Shown: in pieces, positions 30,257 through 39,983 of the stretch
Position numbering within the stretch: the stretch's first letter is position 1
How the letters are laid out: each line of letters starts with the position of its first letter
DNA from: Pseudomonas sp. SL4(2022)
GTDB taxonomy: Bacteria; Pseudomonadota; Gammaproteobacteria; Pseudomonadales; Pseudomonadaceae
Direction: 5' to 3'
DNA: 64,000 nucleotides
NCBI RefSeq assembly: GCF_026625725.1
Contig: NZ_CP113060.1
Coordinates: 930,001 to 994,000 of the forward strand
The notes under the pieces: model-generated
Seen by the model: only the letters and a program-made list of their open reading frames with translations
Told to the model about the DNA's origin: nothing
The model's database searches: none
Made by a program: the position numbers and the translations under genes

Positions 30257-30550
30257 ATGGGTGTAGACGGTTTTTTTGAATCCCTTGGCGAGGCAGTCGG
30301 CTCGGTGATCCGCTTTATCGTCGAAGGCTTGAGCGGCTTTTTCGGCATGCTCGGCGGCGCGGTCAGCAGCTTTATCACGGGCATGTCCAAGGCCTTGGGG
30401 GTAACGCCATCATTGCTCAGCATCGTGGTGCTGCTGGCCGGTCTCTGGTTGCTGTACCTGGCGGTACGCGCCTTTATCCGCCGCTCGATCATTGCTGGGA
30501 TGATCTGGCTGGTGCTGGGGTTGTGGTTGCTGAGCGGTCTGATCAGCTAA
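30257..30550 (+). CDS. Small two-helix membrane protein of unknown function
   Basis: A 97-residue protein I do not recognise. The N-terminal 50 residues are amphipathic and Gly/Phe-rich (FFESLGEAVGSVIRFIVEGLSGFFGMLGG), followed by two membrane helices (LLSIVVLLAGLWLLYLAVRAFI and IIAGMIWLVLGLWLLSGLI) around an RR turn. ATG 30257 has GGAACGAGAA upstream. It lies between the elastase terminator and the macroglobulin gene and has its own possible promoter in the 106-base gap after the terminator. A role in envelope biology is possible but not shown. Confidence 0.7.
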   Translation: MGVDGFFESLGEAVGSVIRFIVEGLSGFFGMLGGAVSSFITGMSKALGVTPSLLSIVVLLAGLWLLYLAVRAFIRRSIIAGMIWLVLGLWLLSGLIS

Positions 30551-30567
30551 ATCACACCGGCTAAACA

Positions 30568-30596
30568 ACAAGGCCCGCCAACTTGGCGGGCCTTGT
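30568..30596. terminator. Bidirectional terminator between small membrane protein and macroglobulin
   Basis: ACAAGGCCCGCCA (30568-30580) and TGGCGGGCCTTGT (30584-30596) make a perfect 13-base-pair stem with a 3-base loop, between two convergent genes. It lies 5 bases before the macroglobulin stop codon. Confidence 0.85.
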
Positions 30597-30601
30597 GCGT
30601 T

Positions 30602-33600
30602 CTAGCGCTCCTTGACCACCAGACGCCCCGGCGTGGTGCCCAAGGCCTGCCAGTTCGGCCGGTACATCGACTCCACTTGCGGTGGCGGCACGCGGTAGCT
30701 TCCCGGGGTAACAGCGCGGGCCAGGTACAGCAGGTGGGTGGTGTCGTAGCCGTTGACATCCAGCGCCGCGACGTAGCGATCACCACGGAACTCCTGGTGC
30801 TTGATCGCTGCGTTCTGCATCGACTCACGCCACTCTTTCACTGCACTGCTGGCGTCATCCAGGCTGGCCGAGCTTTGCGCAAGGTTCTGGTTTTCCAACT
30901 CCAGGCCTGCCGGCAGCAGGTCAACCACCAAGGCATCCGGTACGCGCTGCTGGGCGGATACGGCCAGGTGCACCAGCACCAGCTCGCCGCTTTGCAGGTT
31001 GCTCAGGTCCAGCTTCTCACCGTCCATACCTAGGTATTCACGGTAGATACTGAGATTTTCACCACCGGCAGCTGGGGCCTGACTGGGGTAACCGGACAGG
31101 GTCAGCTGCTGATACAGCGGGGTATCACCCGGCTTGCTTGCCGAATTACGGATGCTCAACGGCGCAGTAAGGTCGCTGCCATCGAGTTTGAGTCCCGGCT
31201 GCGCACTGCTCAGCTCGAAAGCCAAGCTGCCGCTTTGCAGCGCGGCGCTCCAGCTCGGCTCCGGCTTGCTCAGCAGGTTGCGCCCGGCCAGGTACAGCGA
31301 GTTGCGTTCCTGGGTCGACAGCCACTGTTGCCCGGCCACTTCATCGGCCAGGTTGAACAGCCGCTCTTCGCGGCGATTGCCGGCCAGATCGTGTTCCTCC
31401 AACAGGGCCAGAATCAGCGCCTGGTCGCGCAGCGGGCTGCCATAGTCGGCCAGCCAGTTATTGCTCTCGCGACCACGGGCCAGGCCTGCAGTCAGCAGCT
31501 CATCAGCGCGCGGCTGATCACCCATTTTTTGCAGGGCCACGGCCAGGTGCACCAGCGGCAAACCGGACAGTGCATCGCTGCGCCGCTCATACAGGCTGCG
31601 CAAGGCTCCCAGCGGCGCCTGCTGGCTGCGCGCCAGCACGTAACCGGCGTAGGCCTGCACGGCAAAGCGGCTGTGCTCGGCGTTGTCGCTGTAGTTGACC
31701 TCGATCAGGTGACGTTCCTGCAGGTAGCGCAGCAGGCGTTCGTTGGCCTTTTTCAGCGCCTCTTCCGGTACGCCGAAACCCTGTTCACGGGCGCGCAGGA
31801 GGAAGTCGCTGACGTAGGCGGTCAGCCAGTATTCCTCTTCGCTGTCCGCGCCCCACAGACCGAAGCTGCCGTTGTAGCGCTGCATGCTCAGCAGACGCTC
31901 GATGCCCAACTCGATGGAGCGCTTGCGCTGCTCATCCGGCTCGGCTTCTACGCCTAGGCGCTTCAGCGTGGCCGCATCGGCATACAGCGACGGGTACAAA
32001 CCACTGGTGGTCTGCTCCAGGCAACCGTATGGATAGGCTTTCAGTGCTCGAATCTGCTCGCCCAGGTTGAGCGGCGGCCGGCTGGAAATCGCCAGCCGCG
32101 CTTCCAGCCCTGCCGCCTCGAAGGCACTCAGCGCATTGGCCGGCAGCAGCCAGGGCTCATCTTTGAGCACCGCACGGAAATGCTGCAACTGCGCCGGGTA
32201 GGCCGGACGAATGCCCAGCGTCCACTCGCGGCTGAACGGCGGCAGCTCTTCACCCGGCAGAGCCAGGCCGTTGATGCTGACTTTGAAGCGCCCTTGGCCA
32301 TAACCACCCAATGCAGTCACCGGAATGCGCAAAATGGTGCGCTGGCCATCGGCCAGGGTGATAGGTGCCACCGCCGCACCGGGGTTCTGCGCCAGACGCA
32401 GCTGACCTTCGGCACTCAGTTGCACATCGAGTTTCTGCTCGCGCCCGGACAGGTTGCTCAGGTCCAGGGCCAGGGTGGTTTCATCACCGCCAGCGAGGAA
32501 GCGCGGCGCGGACAGCTCGGCGATCAGCGGCGCAGCAACCACTGTCTTGCCTTCGCCCATGCCGTAGTGCTCATCGGTCCAGGCTTGTGCCATCAGACGC
32601 AGTTCGCCGTTGAAGTCGGGGATATTCAGGCTGACTTCGCCTTCACCCTGTTCGTTCAGTTTCAACGGTTGGCTCTGCAGCGCGACGATCAGCACGCTGG
32701 TATCCGGGCGCTTGCCGCCACCGGCCAGCGCCGCGTCACCGCCGAAGGCCAGCTTGGCCACCCGGCCTTGGCCGGCTTCGATCAACTGCCCATAGATGTC
32801 CAACTGATCCGCGCCATAGGCCTTGCGCCCGAAGAAGTTGGCGAACGGATCGGGCGTCGCGTAGTCGGTGATATTGAGGATGCCGACATCCACCGCGGCC
32901 ACCAGCACCTGCGCCTGTTTCGGGATACTGCCGTCGGCGTTGCGCGCCTGCACCTTGACCTTGAGCGGCTGATTGGGGCGCATCTTCTCCGCTGCGGTGA
33001 GGCTCAGCGCCAGTTTGCGCGGCGCACGTTCCAGCGGCAGATGCAGCAGGCCGACCGCACGTTTAGGGGTGGCATTGCTCTTGCGCTCGCCGGGACGGAT
33101 CACCAGGGCGCTGACATACAGGTCATGCCGTGCCCAGTCCTTGGCAATCGGAATGTCGAAGGTCTTGCCCTCGGCCGGCACCTCGATCTCTTCCCACCAC
33201 AGCGGCCCTTCGCTGGACTCCACCATCAGGTAGCCCTTGCCCGCAGAAGGTGGGGTAACGGTGACCTGGGCGGTGTCGCCATCGACGTACGCCGGTTTAT
33301 CCAGCGCCAGCTTGACCTGATCCGGGCGCACGGCGCCGCCGTCGGCGTTGTCCTGCCAGCGGTAGCCGGCCCAGAAACGCAGGCTGCTGAGCAGGCCAGT
33401 CTGCGCATCAATCACTTCGACGCGGTACGGGCCCCACTCCACCGGGAAGCTGATCTTGGCGGTGCCGCCAGCAGCGACCTTGAGGGTTTCTTCGTTAAGG
33501 GTGAGGAATTTCTCGGTGTAGTTATGGCTCCAGCCATCGCTCTCGGAGAAGTTCCAGAAGTAGTCACGGCGCTCACGGATCAGACGCACGCTGAGCTGAT

Positions 33601-35524
33601 CAGCCGCCAGCTTGTTGCCCTCGGCATCGGCCACCAGCACTTCGAACTCGGCCAGGCTGTCGGCGTCGACTTCTTCGCCGTCAAACAGCCCGCGCACCCC
33701 CGGCAGGCGCTCGGCCGGCCAGACCGGCTGGACAATCCGCCGGGTAATCGCCCGACCACCAGACTCCTGCAGGCTGGCTTGCAGAATCAAACGCAGCGGC
33801 GATTTGGCATCGCTCCAACGGCTTTCGATATCCAGACTGGCCTTGCCCTGCTCGTCGAGGCTGGTTTCATCCAGCTCGATGTCCTCGCTCAACTCTTCTT
33901 CGGTAACCGAACCGAACTGATAGCCCGGCAAACTCGCCACCGCCTCACGCAGCGGGCGCACATAGAGCTGGCCGCTGAGGCGATTGCCAGCGGCCGGTGC
34001 GCCATACAGGTAGCGTCCCGTCACGTCGAACTGGGCATTTTCTGCCGGGCTGTAAGGCACGTCGCTGCCCTTGAGCTCCAGGGCCATGCGCTCGGGCAGG
34101 AAGTCTTCCACGGAGAACTCGTAGAGCTGCTGACGACCATCGCCGAGGTCGAACAGCAACTGCCAGCGTCCGGTCGGCGCTTCGTCGGCCAGTTGCAGCT
34201 GGTATTGGTACAGACCGCTGTCATCGGCCTGCCAGACGAACTTGCGGCTGACCTGCTCATCCGGCCGGCGCACTTCCACATTTACCGGCTGGGCTTTTAC
34301 CGCGCGGCCATCGGCGTCACGCAGCAGGCCGTTGAGCAGCACGGTCTCGCCAGGGCGATAAAGGTCACGTGGGCCGAACACGAAGAACTGTAACGGGTGG
34401 GCGACAGGGCCGGCGATATCGAACTCGGCCAGATCCAGCGCGGCGGTGTTCAGGCGTAGCAGGCTGGTCTGTTCACCCTGATGAGCCAGCAGCACTTCGG
34501 CCTTGGGCGGCAACGGCAGTTCGCCATGGCCAGCGCCATCGGTCTTGCCTTCGGCCAGCACCTGGCCTTCGGCATCAAGGATTTCCAGGCGCACATCGCC
34601 GAGGGCATCACCGCCGGCCAGGGCCTGGGTGAAGACATCAATACGATTCTGATAGCGCCGTGCGGACAGGCCGATATCACTCAGGGTGAACAGCGTGGCC
34701 GGTTGCGAGTAGTTGTAGCTGCCCGCTTCACGCATCACCGCCAGGTACACGCCGGGCTGCTTGAAGGGTTCCAGGCCGGCAATTGGCAGCAACAGGGTTT
34801 CGCGGGTGTTGCGCGCCGGGTTCAGGTCAAAGCGGCCACCGTAGACCAGCTCGGCCATCGGCAGCAGGCTGCGGGCTTCCCAGTTATCCAGATTGCTCGC
34901 GCGGCCCCAGCGGTTGAGGAAGGCCGGCAGCGATTCGGGTTTGATGCGGAAGAACTCGACATTCACCTTGTCAACGTTCAGCGCAATCACCGGCAGGCCT
35001 TCGGCAAGGCGCGTCGGCAGCAGGGAACCCCGACTGGCGAAGCCGACGCTGGCTTGCAGGTCGTGGGTTTCCAGGCGAGTGACCTGCTCGGCGGCGAGGC
35101 TTTTGCCATTCAGCCCGAGCAGCCCGGCATCCACCGTCAGCACCAGCTTGCGCTGCGGCTCCAGGTGGCGCAGGCGCACCTCCATCAGGTTGTCGCTCAA
35201 TTCCCAGGCACCGTCGACCTTGCCGTCTTTGCTATCCACCAGATGCAGGCGCTCGGCGAGCTTTTGCTCGGGATCGAGCGGCACCGAGAAGCTGATCGAC
35301 AGGGTGCTGGCGCCCTCAAGTTGCACTTCCGAGACATCCACCACGGTCAGTTCACGGCCGGCGTAGCGTTCGGCCAGTGCTTGGCGGTCGACCGCCGGTT
35401 TGGCGGCCTCGCTGCTCGCGGAGGGCGCGTGGGTCGCCGTCACTTCGGCAGGCCCAGGGGTGGATGAATCACAGGCGCTGAGCAGACTCAGGACAAGTGC
35501 CAGAAGCAGTCCATTCTTCGGCAT
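30602..35524 (-). CDS. yfhM: Bacterial alpha-2-macroglobulin lipoprotein (YfhM/ECAM type, thioester-containing)
   Basis: A 1640-residue periplasmic protease trap. The start at ATG 35524 gives a lipoprotein signal MPKNGLLLALVLSLLSAC with Cys18 followed by Asp19, a residue that in enterobacteria favours inner-membrane retention (the rule differs in pseudomonads). Macroglobulin-type beta domains fill residues 40-900, with a bait-like region mid-protein. The thioester motif is GCLEQTTSG with Cys1168, followed by an alpha/alpha thioester domain (residues about 1130-1420) and a receptor-binding-like end. The intact CLEQ indicates it can covalently trap attacking proteases (family knowledge). pbpC, its usual partner, is 2.3 kb away on the same strand. 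Confidence 0.93.
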   Translation of the reverse strand: MPKNGLLLALVLSLLSACDSSTPGPAEVTATHAPSASSEAAKPAVDRQALAERYAGRELTVVDVSEVQLEGASTLSISFSVPLDPEQKLAERLHLVDSKDGKVDGAWELSDNLMEVRLRHLEPQRKLVLTVDAGLLGLNGKSLAAEQVTRLETHDLQASVGFASRGSLLPTRLAEGLPVIALNVDKVNVEFFRIKPESLPAFLNRWGRASNLDNWEARSLLPMAELVYGGRFDLNPARNTRETLLLPIAGLEPFKQPGVYLAVMREAGSYNYSQPATLFTLSDIGLSARRYQNRIDVFTQALAGGDALGDVRLEILDAEGQVLAEGKTDGAGHGELPLPPKAEVLLAHQGEQTSLLRLNTAALDLAEFDIAGPVAHPLQFFVFGPRDLYRPGETVLLNGLLRDADGRAVKAQPVNVEVRRPDEQVSRKFVWQADDSGLYQYQLQLADEAPTGRWQLLFDLGDGRQQLYEFSVEDFLPERMALELKGSDVPYSPAENAQFDVTGRYLYGAPAAGNRLSGQLYVRPLREAVASLPGYQFGSVTEEELSEDIELDETSLDEQGKASLDIESRWSDAKSPLRLILQASLQESGGRAITRRIVQPVWPAERLPGVRGLFDGEEVDADSLAEFEVLVADAEGNKLAADQLSVRLIRERRDYFWNFSESDGWSHNYTEKFLTLNEETLKVAAGGTAKISFPVEWGPYRVEVIDAQTGLLSSLRFWAGYRWQDNADGGAVRPDQVKLALDKPAYVDGDTAQVTVTPPSAGKGYLMVESSEGPLWWEEIEVPAEGKTFDIPIAKDWARHDLYVSALVIRPGERKSNATPKRAVGLLHLPLERAPRKLALSLTAAEKMRPNQPLKVKVQARNADGSIPKQAQVLVAAVDVGILNITDYATPDPFANFFGRKAYGADQLDIYGQLIEAGQGRVAKLAFGGDAALAGGGKRPDTSVLIVALQSQPLKLNEQGEGEVSLNIPDFNGELRLMAQAWTDEHYGMGEGKTVVAAPLIAELSAPRFLAGGDETTLALDLSNLSGREQKLDVQLSAEGQLRLAQNPGAAVAPITLADGQRTILRIPVTALGGYGQGRFKVSINGLALPGEELPPFSREWTLGIRPAYPAQLQHFRAVLKDEPWLLPANALSAFEAAGLEARLAISSRPPLNLGEQIRALKAYPYGCLEQTTSGLYPSLYADAATLKRLGVEAEPDEQRKRSIELGIERLLSMQRYNGSFGLWGADSEEEYWLTAYVSDFLLRAREQGFGVPEEALKKANERLLRYLQERHLIEVNYSDNAEHSRFAVQAYAGYVLARSQQAPLGALRSLYERRSDALSGLPLVHLAVALQKMGDQPRADELLTAGLARGRESNNWLADYGSPLRDQALILALLEEHDLAGNRREERLFNLADEVAGQQWLSTQERNSLYLAGRNLLSKPEPSWSAALQSGSLAFELSSAQPGLKLDGSDLTAPLSIRNSASKPGDTPLYQQLTLSGYPSQAPAAGGENLSIYREYLGMDGEKLDLSNLQSGELVLVHLAVSAQQRVPDALVVDLLPAGLELENQNLAQSSASLDDASSAVKEWRESMQNAAIKHQEFRGDRYVAALDVNGYDTTHLLYLARAVTPGSYRVPPPQVESMYRPNWQALGTTPGRLVVKER

Positions 35525-35635
35525 TGCGGGGCTCCAACAAGGGTAGATGCAGAGGCCTGACACTATAGTCGAGACGCTTGTGCAGAACTAAGCGCATGTA
35601 CGCAAAATTTCGCGCCAGCACAGGCCGGTCGTTCC

Positions 35636-37081
35636 GTGTTTAATAACCCGTCTGTGACACAGCTGTGCATGTCGTTGCAGTTCTGCCAACCCTGTTTGAG
35701 AGCGCCTTTGCTAAACGCCGTACGCGATGCCTGGCAGCACACGCCCACCCACAACCGGGTGTGGGCCCTGGCGGCACCGATGATCCTCTGCAACCTCTCG
35801 GTGCCGCTGGTGGCGCTGGTCGACAGTGCGGTGATCGGCCATCTGCCGCACGCCCACCAATTGGCTGCGGTAGCCGTGGGCGGCAGCCTGTATACCCTGC
35901 TGACCTGGGCGGTAGGTTTCCTGCGCATGGGCACCACCGGGTTCAGCGCTCAAGCCGCCGGACGCAACGACGGGGGTGCGCTGCGTCAGGTGTTGCTGCA
36001 GGGTCTGCTGCTCGGCGTGCTGCTGGCGGTGGTGCTGATCGGCCTGGCCATTCCGTTGAGCAGCGCCGCCCTGGCGCTGATGCAGCCTTCAGCGCAACTT
36101 GATGAACTGGCGCGTAGCTACCTGTATATCCGCCTATTTGGCCTTCCTGCAGCGCTGACCACCTATGCCCTGGTTGGCTGGCTGCTAGGGACGCAGAACG
36201 CGCGCGGACCGCTGGCCATTCTGCTGACCACCAACCTGTTGAATGTCGCCCTCGATCTGCTGTTTGTCCTCGGCCTGCACTGGGGCGTGGCCGGTGCCGC
36301 CTGGGCGTCGGTGATTGCCGAGTGGAGCGGTGCCCTGCTCGGCCTGTACCTGGCACGCCGCGCCTTGCGTGCCTACAGCGGTAGGCTGGACTGGGCCGCA
36401 CTGCGCCGCTGGCTGAACTGGCGGCCGCTGCTGGCGGTCAACCGCGACATCTTTATCCGCACCCTGGCCCTGCAGGCGGTGTTCTTTCTGATCACCGTTC
36501 AGGGCACACGCCTGGGCGATGCGACGGTGGCGGCCAATGCCCTGCTGCTCAACGGCCTGCTGTTGACGGCCCATGCCCTGGATGGCCTGGCCCATGCGCT
36601 GGAAGCCCTGTGCGGACACGCCCTGGGCGCGCGGGACCGACAGGCGCTGCGGCGCACGCTCATCGTCACGGGTGGTTGGTCATTGCTCGCGAGCCTGGGG
36701 TTTGCGCTGTTATTCCTGCTCGGCGGGCACTGGTTTATCAGCCTGCAGACCGATATCGCGGCAGTGCGCGAAACCGCATTCGCCTACCTGCCGTACCTCG
36801 CCCTGCTGCCGCTGATTGCGGTCTGGAGCTACCTGCTCGACGGCCTGTTTATCGGTGCCACCCGCGCCCGCGAGATGCGCAACGCCATGCTCCTTGCGCT
36901 GCTGCTCAGCCTGCCGCTGGCCTGGGCCCTGCAACCGCTGGGTAACCAGGGCTTGTGGCTGGCCTTCCTGATTTTTATGGGGCTGCGCAGCCTGTGCCTG
37001 GGTGGCTATGCTTATCACCTGAGCCGTGCCGACCAATGGTTCGCCCCCAGCCCATCAGGAGCACCCCATGCTCAGCCCTGA
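35636..37081 (+). CDS. MATE-family efflux transporter (DinF-like)
   Basis: A polytopic protein of up to 481 residues with about twelve membrane helices, of the MATE/DinF group, which export drugs or metabolites in exchange for cations. Typical segments are ALAAPMILCNLSVPLVALVDSAVIGHL at the N-terminus and LLGTQNARGPLAILLTTNLLNVALDLLFV. The first possible start is GTG 35636. The first 24 residues are Cys/Pro-rich and unlike MATE N-termini, so TTG 35708 (LNAVRDAWQHTPTHNRVWALAAPM) is a good alternative. The 3' end overlaps the next gene by 14 bases. Confidence 0.88.
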   Translation: MFNNPSVTQLCMSLQFCQPCLRAPLLNAVRDAWQHTPTHNRVWALAAPMILCNLSVPLVALVDSAVIGHLPHAHQLAAVAVGGSLYTLLTWAVGFLRMGTTGFSAQAAGRNDGGALRQVLLQGLLLGVLLAVVLIGLAIPLSSAALALMQPSAQLDELARSYLYIRLFGLPAALTTYALVGWLLGTQNARGPLAILLTTNLLNVALDLLFVLGLHWGVAGAAWASVIAEWSGALLGLYLARRALRAYSGRLDWAALRRWLNWRPLLAVNRDIFIRTLALQAVFFLITVQGTRLGDATVAANALLLNGLLLTAHALDGLAHALEALCGHALGARDRQALRRTLIVTGGWSLLASLGFALLFLLGGHWFISLQTDIAAVRETAFAYLPYLALLPLIAVWSYLLDGLFIGATRAREMRNAMLLALLLSLPLAWALQPLGNQGLWLAFLIFMGLRSLCLGGYAYHLSRADQWFAPSPSGAPHAQP

Positions 37082-38096
37082 AATGCCCTGCGATGAAGTC
37101 CTGCGCCAGCAGATTCTCGATGACAACGAATTGCTCGACACACCCGCCGACCCTTACCTCGACACCTTGGTGCGGGTGGTACGCGAGGTCTTCGCGGTCA
37201 AGACCGTACTGATCAGCCTGATCGACCATGACCGCCAGTGGTTCAAGTCACGCATCGGTCTGGACATCACCGAAACCCCGCGAACCATCTCCTTCTGCGC
37301 CCACGCGATTCTCGACACCCAGCCGCTGATTGTCGAAGACACCTACAACGACCTGCGTTTTCACGACAATCCGGTGGTGATCAACAACCCGCAGATCCGT
37401 TTCTATGCCGGCCAACCGCTGTTCTCCGAAGAGGGTCAGCCGCTCGGCACCCTGTGCCTGATCGACCCGGCCCCCCGGCAACTGAGCGACAAACAGCTGC
37501 GCCTGTTTATCGACATGGCCGTGCTGGTGGAGGGCTACCTGAAACTGCGCCATGTCAGCGCTCAGACTGAACAGCTGCGCGCGGCCCTGAGCCGCGAACA
37601 GCGCAAGACCATGCTCGACCCGCTGACCCAGCTGTGGAACCGCGCCGGCCTTGATCACTTCCTGCCCAGGCACCAGCAGCAGGCCGACGAACTGGGTTTG
37701 AGCCTCGGCGTGCTGTTCTGCGACCTCGATTACTTCAAGAAGGTTAACGACAACCACGGCCACGCCGCCGGCGATCAGGTGCTGTGGGAAACTGCGCGAC
37801 GCATCAGCGCGGCCGTACGCCCGCAGGATGTAGTCACCCGCAGTGGCGGCGAGGAGTTCGTGGTGCTGCTGCTGGTGCATGACGCACACGAGCTGCTGCA
37901 GATTGCCGAGCGGATTCGCAACACCCTGAGCAAGGAGCCAGTGGAAACCGACAACCAGCCACTGCACCTGACCATCAGCATCGGCGCGGCCCTGCGCAGC
38001 GCCGGGGAACCCCCCAGCAGCACCATGAAACGCGCCGACCAGGCTCTCTATCAGGCCAAGGGCAATGGCCGTAACCGGGTTGAATTCGCCCACTGA
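37068..38096 (+). CDS. GAF-GGDEF diguanylate cyclase
   Basis: A 342-residue cytosolic enzyme with an N-terminal GAF domain (DTPADPYLDTLVRVVREVFAVKTVLISLID to about residue 165, including FCAHAILDTQPLIVEDT) and a C-terminal GGDEF domain from about 185. The active site is RSGGEEFVVLLLV and the metal-binding LFCDLDYFKKVNDNHGH is intact. RPQD five residues before SGGEEF fits an RxxD inhibitory site. ATG 37068 is supported by AGGAGC upstream and by the 14-base overlap with the MATE gene. The signal sensed by the GAF domain is unknown. Confidence 0.92.
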   Translation: MLSPEMPCDEVLRQQILDDNELLDTPADPYLDTLVRVVREVFAVKTVLISLIDHDRQWFKSRIGLDITETPRTISFCAHAILDTQPLIVEDTYNDLRFHDNPVVINNPQIRFYAGQPLFSEEGQPLGTLCLIDPAPRQLSDKQLRLFIDMAVLVEGYLKLRHVSAQTEQLRAALSREQRKTMLDPLTQLWNRAGLDHFLPRHQQQADELGLSLGVLFCDLDYFKKVNDNHGHAAGDQVLWETARRISAAVRPQDVVTRSGGEEFVVLLLVHDAHELLQIAERIRNTLSKEPVETDNQPLHLTISIGAALRSAGEPPSSTMKRADQALYQAKGNGRNRVEFAH

Positions 38097-38115
38097 CCCT
38101 AGAAAGGATGCCCAC

Positions 38116-38571
38116 ATGGCCCAAGCACTGGCTGCCTACCTGCATTACCTGTCGATTTTCGTGCTGTTCGCCCTGCTCAGCGTCGAGCATGTGCAATTCA
38201 AACTGCCGCTGGACGTGCGCCGCGCACGCAGCCTGATCATCACCGATATCGCTTACGGCATCAGTGCCGGGGTGGTGCTGTTTACTGGCCTGGCGCGGGT
38301 GCTCTGGTACGGCAAGGGCCTGGACTACTACCTGAGCAACAGCCTGTTTCACGCCAAAGTCGGCCTGTTTATCCTGGTCGGGCTGATTTCCGTGGTGCCG
38401 ACTTTTGTCTTCCTCAACTGGCGCAACAGCCTCAAGGCCGGCGAAGTGCCGCAGGTCAGCCCCGCCAAGGCGCGCCTGGTGATCCTGGTGATTCGCCTGG
38501 AGCTGTTGCTGCTGCTGACCATCCCATTACTGGCAGTCATGATGGCACGCGGTCACGGCGTCATCGGCTGA
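38116..38571 (+). CDS. DUF2214 family membrane protein
   Basis: A 151-residue protein with four hydrophobic helices: YLHYLSIFVLFALLSVEHVQF, an ITDIAYGISAGVVLFTGLARVLWYG pair, VGLFILVGLISVVPTFVFL and a C-terminal LLLLLTIPLLAVMMA. It resembles DUF2214, small inner-membrane proteins of unknown function, possibly haem- or redox-related because of conserved helix His residues (H14 and others). ATG 38116 follows AGAAAGGATG; it starts 19 bases after the cyclase and is likely cotranscribed. Confidence 0.8.
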   Translation: MAQALAAYLHYLSIFVLFALLSVEHVQFKLPLDVRRARSLIITDIAYGISAGVVLFTGLARVLWYGKGLDYYLSNSLFHAKVGLFILVGLISVVPTFVFLNWRNSLKAGEVPQVSPAKARLVILVIRLELLLLLTIPLLAVMMARGHGVIG

Positions 38572-38597
38572 CCGCCGGCTGAATAAGCAACCGTCTT

Positions 38598-38644
38598 GTG
38601 GGAAGGGCTTTAGCCGCGATAACCCCTCGCCGCTAAAGCGCTCC
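38598..38644. repeat. REP-like palindromic element (paired)
   Basis: GTGGGAAGGGCTTTAGCCGC at 38598 continues into a second arm CGCCGCTAAAGCGC near 38628-38641; the cores GCTTTAGC and GCTAAAGC pair. This matches the common Pseudomonas REP pattern (GTGGGAG..GGCTTTAGCCGCGA). A single-armed relative occurs at 59530. It sits in the intergenic gap before xseB and could form a cruciform or an mRNA 3' hairpin for the DUF2214 gene. Confidence 0.75.
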
Positions 38645-38740
38645 AAAGACCCCGATCACGCCCACTGATTTGCCCGCGCGCCATGGCTCTGCTAGTGTCG
38701 CGCCGGTTCCGATTCCCCGATCTACCCCGAGATATCCGCC

Positions 38741-38986
38741 ATGGCCGCCCGCAAAAAAGCCGCGCTCGACTTCGAGCAATCCCTGACCGATCTGCAGAAC
38801 CTGGTCGAGCGTCTGGAAAACGGCGAGCTGTCCCTGGAAGACTCGTTGACGGCCTTCGAGCAAGGCGTGCGCCTGACCCGTGATTGCCAGGCGGCCCTGG
38901 CTCAGGCCGAACAGAAAGTGCAGATCCTCATGGAACGCGACGGCGAGCTGGAGGAAGCCCCCTTCGACGCGGACCAACAGGCATGA
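38741..38986 (+). CDS. xseB: Exodeoxyribonuclease VII small subunit
   Basis: An 81-residue protein, the usual XseB length. It forms the complex with XseA that degrades single-stranded DNA in both directions. The family core is [43 protein letters not shown], two helices that contact XseA. The C-terminal tail is acidic. The stop overlaps the ispA start in ATGA. The xseB-ispA-dxs order is the standard gammaproteobacterial cluster, here interrupted after ispA. Confidence 0.95.
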   Translation: MAARKKAALDFEQSLTDLQNLVERLENGELSLEDSLTAFEQGVRLTRDCQAALAQAEQKVQILMERDGELEEAPFDADQQA

Positions 38987-39870
38987 TTGCGGCCTACCAG
39001 AGCAGCTGCCAACGCCGCGTCGATGCCGCCCTGGAAAATCTCCTGAGCAGCCCACGCCCCGAGCTGGAACGTCTCTACGCCGCCATGCGCTACAGCCTGT
39101 TTAATGGCGGCAAGCGCGTGCGCCCCCTGCTGGTGTACGCCGCTTGCGAAGCCCTCGGCGGCACTCCTGAACGGGCCAACGCGGCGGCCTGTGCAGTCGA
39201 GTTGATTCACGCCTACTCGCTGGTGCATGACGACCTGCCGGCCATGGACGATGACGACCTGCGCCGCGGCCAGCCGACCACGCATATCGCCTTCGATGAA
39301 GCCTGCGCGATTCTTGCTGGCGACGGCCTGCAGAGCCTGGCCTTTGAAGTGCTCGCTGACGCCACACACAACCCGCATGACGCCGACCTGCGTCTGGCCA
39401 TGCTCAGCGCCCTGGCGCGCGCCGCTGGCCCGGCCGGCATGGTCGGCGGGCAAGCCATCGACCTCGGCTCAGTGGGCCAGACCCTCGACCAGAACGCACT
39501 GGAAATCATGCACCGGCACAAAACCGGCGCGCTGATCGAAGCCAGCGTACAGCTCGGCGCATTGGCCAGTGGCCGGGCTGATGAGCACGCACTAAAAGCC
39601 CTGCACACCTACGCCCGCGCCATCGGCCTGGCCTTCCAGGTGCAGGACGATATCCTCGACGTGGAAAGCGACACCGCCACCCTGGGCAAAACCCAGGGCA
39701 AGGACCAGGCCCACGACAAGCCGACCTACCCGGCCCTGCTCGGCCTCGACGCGGCCAAGGCCTACGCCCTGGAACTGCGCGACCAGGCACTGCACGCCCT
39801 GCGCCGATTCGATCAGGCTGCAGAGCCGCTGCGCGATCTGGCGCGCTATATCGTCGAACGACGCAGCTAG
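38983..39870 (+). CDS. ispA: Farnesyl diphosphate synthase (geranyltranstransferase)
   Basis: A 295-residue all-helical prenyltransferase that adds isopentenyl diphosphate to dimethylallyl and geranyl diphosphate to give farnesyl diphosphate. The first Asp-rich motif is [16 protein letters not shown] and the second is [29 protein letters not shown] is the IPP-binding segment. The start is ATG 38983, overlapping the xseB stop by four bases; longer in-frame readings run inside xseB. A 113-base gap and a large carboxylase gene follow before dxs. Confidence 0.95.
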   Translation: MIAAYQSSCQRRVDAALENLLSSPRPELERLYAAMRYSLFNGGKRVRPLLVYAACEALGGTPERANAAACAVELIHAYSLVHDDLPAMDDDDLRRGQPTTHIAFDEACAILAGDGLQSLAFEVLADATHNPHDADLRLAMLSALARAAGPAGMVGGQAIDLGSVGQTLDQNALEIMHRHKTGALIEASVQLGALASGRADEHALKALHTYARAIGLAFQVQDDILDVESDTATLGKTQGKDQAHDKPTYPALLGLDAAKAYALELRDQALHALRRFDQAAEPLRDLARYIVERRS

Positions 39871-39983
39871 CCCATCAGCGCTTTATCACCCGTATCAATA
39901 GCCCAACCCTCACCCGCTAAGGCTTGGTTTACCTCGCCCACAGAGCGCCTAAGATGGCTGCAGAATAAAAATCTGGAGCCATC

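Noticed and set aside
32180..34393. A 737-codon plus-strand open frame opposite the macroglobulin gene
   Set aside because: It lies wholly inside a well-supported gene on the other strand, is Gln/Arg/Gly/Leu-heavy with no domain I can name, and is the expected shadow of GC-biased third codon positions.
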